This document shows, piece after piece, positions 60,590-64,000 of a stretch of DNA of 64,000 nt. A program made the position numbers and the translations under genes. Within the stretch, counting starts at the first letter, position 1. Every line of letters starts with the position of its first letter. This stretch comes from Ctena decussata. Lineage: Eukaryota; Mollusca; Bivalvia; Lucinida; Lucinidae. Under the pieces are notes generated by a model that was given only the letters and a program-made list of their open reading frames with translations, was not told the DNA's origin and made no database searches. The stretch is taken from positions 6,634,001 to 6,698,000 of the forward strand of contig OZ022511.1 of assembly GCA_963989385.1 (NCBI GenBank), in the 5' to 3' direction.

Positions 60590-60790
60590 ATATCTTTTAG
60601 GTGTATGGATACACTTCGATATGTTTTCGCCATTGTGAAAAAGGGAAATAATTTCTGGGACTTCCTCTTGACGAAGTCCTTCCATACTGGGGTCAACTCT
60701 AAAAAGAATTTGCTCCGATGGGAGCTTATAAACTTTTTAGAATTTATCCTAATGAGAAGGGATCAAAATAGATAAATGAAAAATGATAGG
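60590..60790. repeat. Dispersed repeat related to the intron 1/2 sequence
   Basis: CTTGACGAAGT..AGAATTTGCTCC and AAAGGGAAATAA resemble pieces near 20360-20460 and 20900-20990 in inverse or rearranged order. Confidence 0.35.
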
Positions 60791-62050
60791 GTTACCTCCC
60801 ATGAAAGTGTACCTAGTCACCTTCAGCAAATTTCCAATGAGAAACAGAATAACCACGTTTAGGTTTAGAATTCTGTACTGTGGTGAAGAATATTTGATGA
60901 TATCGTGATAGCATTCCAGGTTCTCGTTTTAGCCACATTGTTTTCATAACACAAGTATTAAGAAAAACTTAGTGCTCAAGCTTTCTTTAATAAATCTATC
61001 CTACCCGGCAAAACAAGAAAACAATTTCAGATAGATCAGATACATAAAGACAGCGCAAATACAGGGTATCATGTGGATTTGTATAGCCTGTGGCGTTGTA
61101 AACGTTTATAGTGTTTTTTTCCGGCAAAGAGCTCGGACGTGTCCAAATATACACCGAAGTAAAATTTAAAAGATATTTTAGGGAAAAGAGGGGGAGGGGG
61201 GGGGGAGGAGTTTTCATACTTTAGCGATGTATCTCGGTGTTATGAAGTTTATGTGTCTTTGATCTTTTATACAGCGTTCGGAACCATACAATTCCTCAAA
61301 ATTATCTTAACAGTGCTATGAAATTAGGAATCCGCTTTTCTGATAAAACAAAACCAAGCATGTATTGTACTTAAAACGCAAAAAAGAGAAATTCGACCTC
61401 CCTCTTTCTCTCTCAAAAGAAAAGAAAAACACAAAAAAATCGTAAACGAGAAACGAGTATAGACATTATGTTCGTACAAGGCCAGAGGCTCGAACAAACT
61501 TGCAGCATATTATTGATTTATGAAAATATATTTCAGCTCTTTTCAGACTTTAAAATATTAGATACTTCAAGTTTCAATCACTTGGACTCATTTATGATTA
61601 CAGAAAGACGAAAAAGTATTCTTCATGGTTTTGAATGAAAGTAGTCAAAGTATCCCAATCATAAGTCAGAATTAGTAAGTCATTTGAACATTAACAATTC
61701 CGGATTATTTTAGATACACAGACCTGAACTCCTAAAACAGAGGTTTGATCAGGTGCTCGTAAGAGAAGTAAGAATCACCTGCCTATTCTGATATTACACC
61801 TGCTATGTCTGTTTATCTGAGAAAAAGTCAGTGCAACTGAAAGACCAGTATTTGAAAGCCTTACTAGGCTGAATTTGAAAATCAACATTTTCGCATATGA
61901 TGCATATACGAGTATTAGACTAACTCAAGCAACTCAAACTGAAAGTCAAATAAGTATTAACCTGTATAAAAATGATCTGGTCATTTTAAATATAACGGTT
62001 TTAATAAATTGTCTTTGAAATCATTGAAAACTCTCTAAGCTGAAGTGGGC
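60791..62050. other. 3' flank; nothing recognised
   Basis: A G-rich run lies at 61190-61208. No exon or repeat assigned. Confidence 0.4.
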
Positions 62051-62054
62051 ACAC

Positions 62055-62185
62055 GTTCCAACGGACATAGAACGTCATGCTGACGTCTATGCGACGTCAG
62101 TAAGTCATCTATGTGGCGTCATGACGTTGCACTGGCGTCTTGACGTCAATACGATATCATTTCGACGTCATGTGCCTGTTGGGAT
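62055..62185. repeat. Cluster of GACGTC motifs inside an inverted-ended element
   Basis: TTCCAACGGACATAGAACGTC at the left is matched in inverse by GACGTCATGTGCCTGTTGGGA at the right. Between them ACGTCA/TGACGT/GACGTC words recur about every 10-25 bases. GACGTC is the core of a CRE site, but the symmetric ends point to a repeat element. Confidence 0.55.
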
Positions 62186-63585
62186 ATAGTTTTGATGATT
62201 ATTATTTGTGTTGTGAAATATAATGGTGTAAATACAAAATATTTTTGTACTCATTTTTTAGACGTTATTTTTTTAGGCTGTTGTTTGTATCTTGCAGGAT
62301 TGTTTTTATAACCTTATTAACACTTAGACTATAAAAAAGAACATACGTCTTTTTGTACAGGAGCAATGTTAGTGTGGTAAGACCAATCTAGAAAGGATGA
62401 TATTTTGGGCTTTCGCGCATTATAATGTTATTTTTGCATCCAGAAATAAAACACACTACCAGTATATAAAACGTAAAGGAAAAAATAAGTTATAAAAAGT
62501 TGACATCTAGATTGAAACACTACACAATCTGGATCTTTTCAAATAACTTTTATCTACTATATATTTGAACTAGTAACAACTAAGAATTTCAGAACTACAA
62601 CAGTGTTCCAGATAAGAAGAGGTAACACGGGATTCATTTAGGGATAATTTCCCATATTTCTCCATTGAAACATATGTTGTGACCCCTCATTATAATCGTC
62701 TCGCCGAAACGATTCTTCTCAAGGTCACAACACATGTTTTGTTGAGACATAAGAAAACAATTCTCAAAATTATCCTCAATTTTCATTCTTATCTGGAACT
62801 TTGTTCAATATCCCTGATTGATTGTGGAACTGATTATTGTACTTATACATATCCTGCAACTTTACATTCTGTTCTTAGACATTCAGATGGTTGATATAGC
62901 AGTTGAGTACTTGCTGGTATTATCTTATAAGAGCTGTACATAGAGAAATGGCTTAATAAAAGTTCAAGACTAGTTTTTCTTCCGGCTAACAAAACTGTTT
63001 TGGCTATTCCTTAAATTGTATTTTGTGACGAATAAAATGTAATTCTGGTACATACTTAATGAAATCTATGCAAACCTATCTCAGGTTTATCATTAAATAA
63101 ATACACCCCTTATATGAAGCTATGTATATGTTATTTAATGCTTTAGGAGGCTTGGGTTAGAACATAGAGCAGACTAGGCTTGAGTATTACGACAAAACTG
63201 CCATACAGACATCGATCAACTTACGAGTAAGTCAACACTGTTGAAAATTGCAAGGAACATGGCCGACATATCCAGCCTCCAGATCTGTTTGATTTTCTAT
63301 AAATATCAGTCATATATTTAAAGTGATGGGAATAATACTCAGAGGAACCACATCTGCCAATAAATTGTTTCCTCTATTTACAAAGGGGGATAACTCGTAA
63401 AGTATGCTCTGTTGCTTAAGAGAAAATCCCATTTTTTGAAAGACTCTGAAAAAAAGTCTTTGGTTAGGCACAAAAAAGTAAAACGGAAGAGAGAAACCCA
63501 TAGTTTATATTTTAAAAGCAAAAATCTGTCTATAAAAGTAAGATTTTAACAGATGCTTACATCTCGAATATTTATTTATTCAAAA
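62186..63585. other. 3' flank; nothing recognised
   Basis: The palindromic GTTGTGACC..AAGGTCACAAC pair near 62676 and 62720 is short. No gene found. Confidence 0.4.
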
Positions 63586-63589
63586 GCCT

Positions 63590-64000
63590 CAGTCTTCAAT
63601 TCTCTTTATTTCATGTTAAAGTCTCCATAGTCCTATCAGTGGTAAAAATCGTCAAAGCACAAATCCTTATAAAATTGGTAAAGTCTTCAGAATTGATGAT
63701 AATATGTCGCTTATTGTGCTACTGGCAAAAAAGGAGGAATAAGGTATTTTGAAAAAAATGACAAGTCTTTCCGTATAAATACGGTTTTCGTTTCTGGTTC
63801 CCCGTTTGGCAATGTACTCATACAACAGCGAGACAAGAAAAGAGATCCTTGCCTTACATTGTATTTTTATCATTTATTAAACGACTGTACATTGTATTTT
63901 TATCTTCTGTACCTTGTATTGTTACCACTTGTACCTTGTATTTTTATCATGTAATGAAACTTGTGAAATCGAAAGTAGGTCATTTTAGTTGCCAACTAAA
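63590..64000 (+). repeat. Dispersed repeat family R2, copy 3, cut by the window end
   Basis: CTCCATAGTCCTATCAGTGG, TGTACATTGTATTTTTATC (repeated three times at 63856-63945) and TCATTTTAGTTGCCAACTA match 40690-40985 and 18170-18235. Confidence 0.6.

Overview
This is eukaryotic nuclear DNA, most likely from a bivalve mollusc (a heterodont clam is my best guess). The sequence is AT-rich and intron-rich. It is full of TCCGTCC/GACGGACG tracts, short elements built around internal tandem subrepeats, foldback elements, and decayed LINE and SINE pieces. This mix is typical of bivalve genomes. There are no operons, ribosome binding sites or long bacterial-type ORFs. The species call is inference.

One protein-coding gene is supported. 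It runs on the + strand across about 45.6 kb, from 11003 to 56647, in nine small coding exons. Every internal junction is phase 1 and the reading frame is unbroken from the first exon to a TAA. The visible part encodes 389 residues with 50 cysteines. They form seven EGF-like (or EB-module-like) six- to seven-cysteine modules and a final diverged cysteine module. The C-terminus is hydrophobic and looks like a GPI-attachment signal. The exon carrying the start codon and signal peptide was not found and may lie to the left of the window. Exons 2 and 3 are a recent tandem duplication that includes intron sequence. A third, dead copy of the same exon lies in intron 3.

Layout: 1-11002 is repeat-rich upstream or intron-1 DNA. 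It includes a nested block (2108-6660) around a 1.6-kb palindrome whose core is an array of 21-bp palindromic units, and LINE and SINE fragments at 7.6-8.1 kb. 11003-22320 holds exons 1-4. Intron 4 (22321-33028) holds foldback elements, a SINE, a LINE fragment with a recognisable reverse-transcriptase motif, and a 1335-bp DNA transposon with TTA target duplications. Introns 5-8 hold a 14-copy 44-bp minisatellite, further subrepeat elements, a zinc-finger relic on the - strand, another LINE tail and several hairpin elements. 56648-64000 is 3' flank or 3' UTR with a degenerate minisatellite, followed by dispersed repeats.

Nothing here is a defence system, gene cluster or other clear novel system. 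The most unusual items are the palindrome with a palindromic satellite core, the exon amplification with one dead copy, the zinc-finger linker relic, and a recurring architecture of subrepeats, a GACGGACG tract and a hairpin shared by several otherwise different repeat families.
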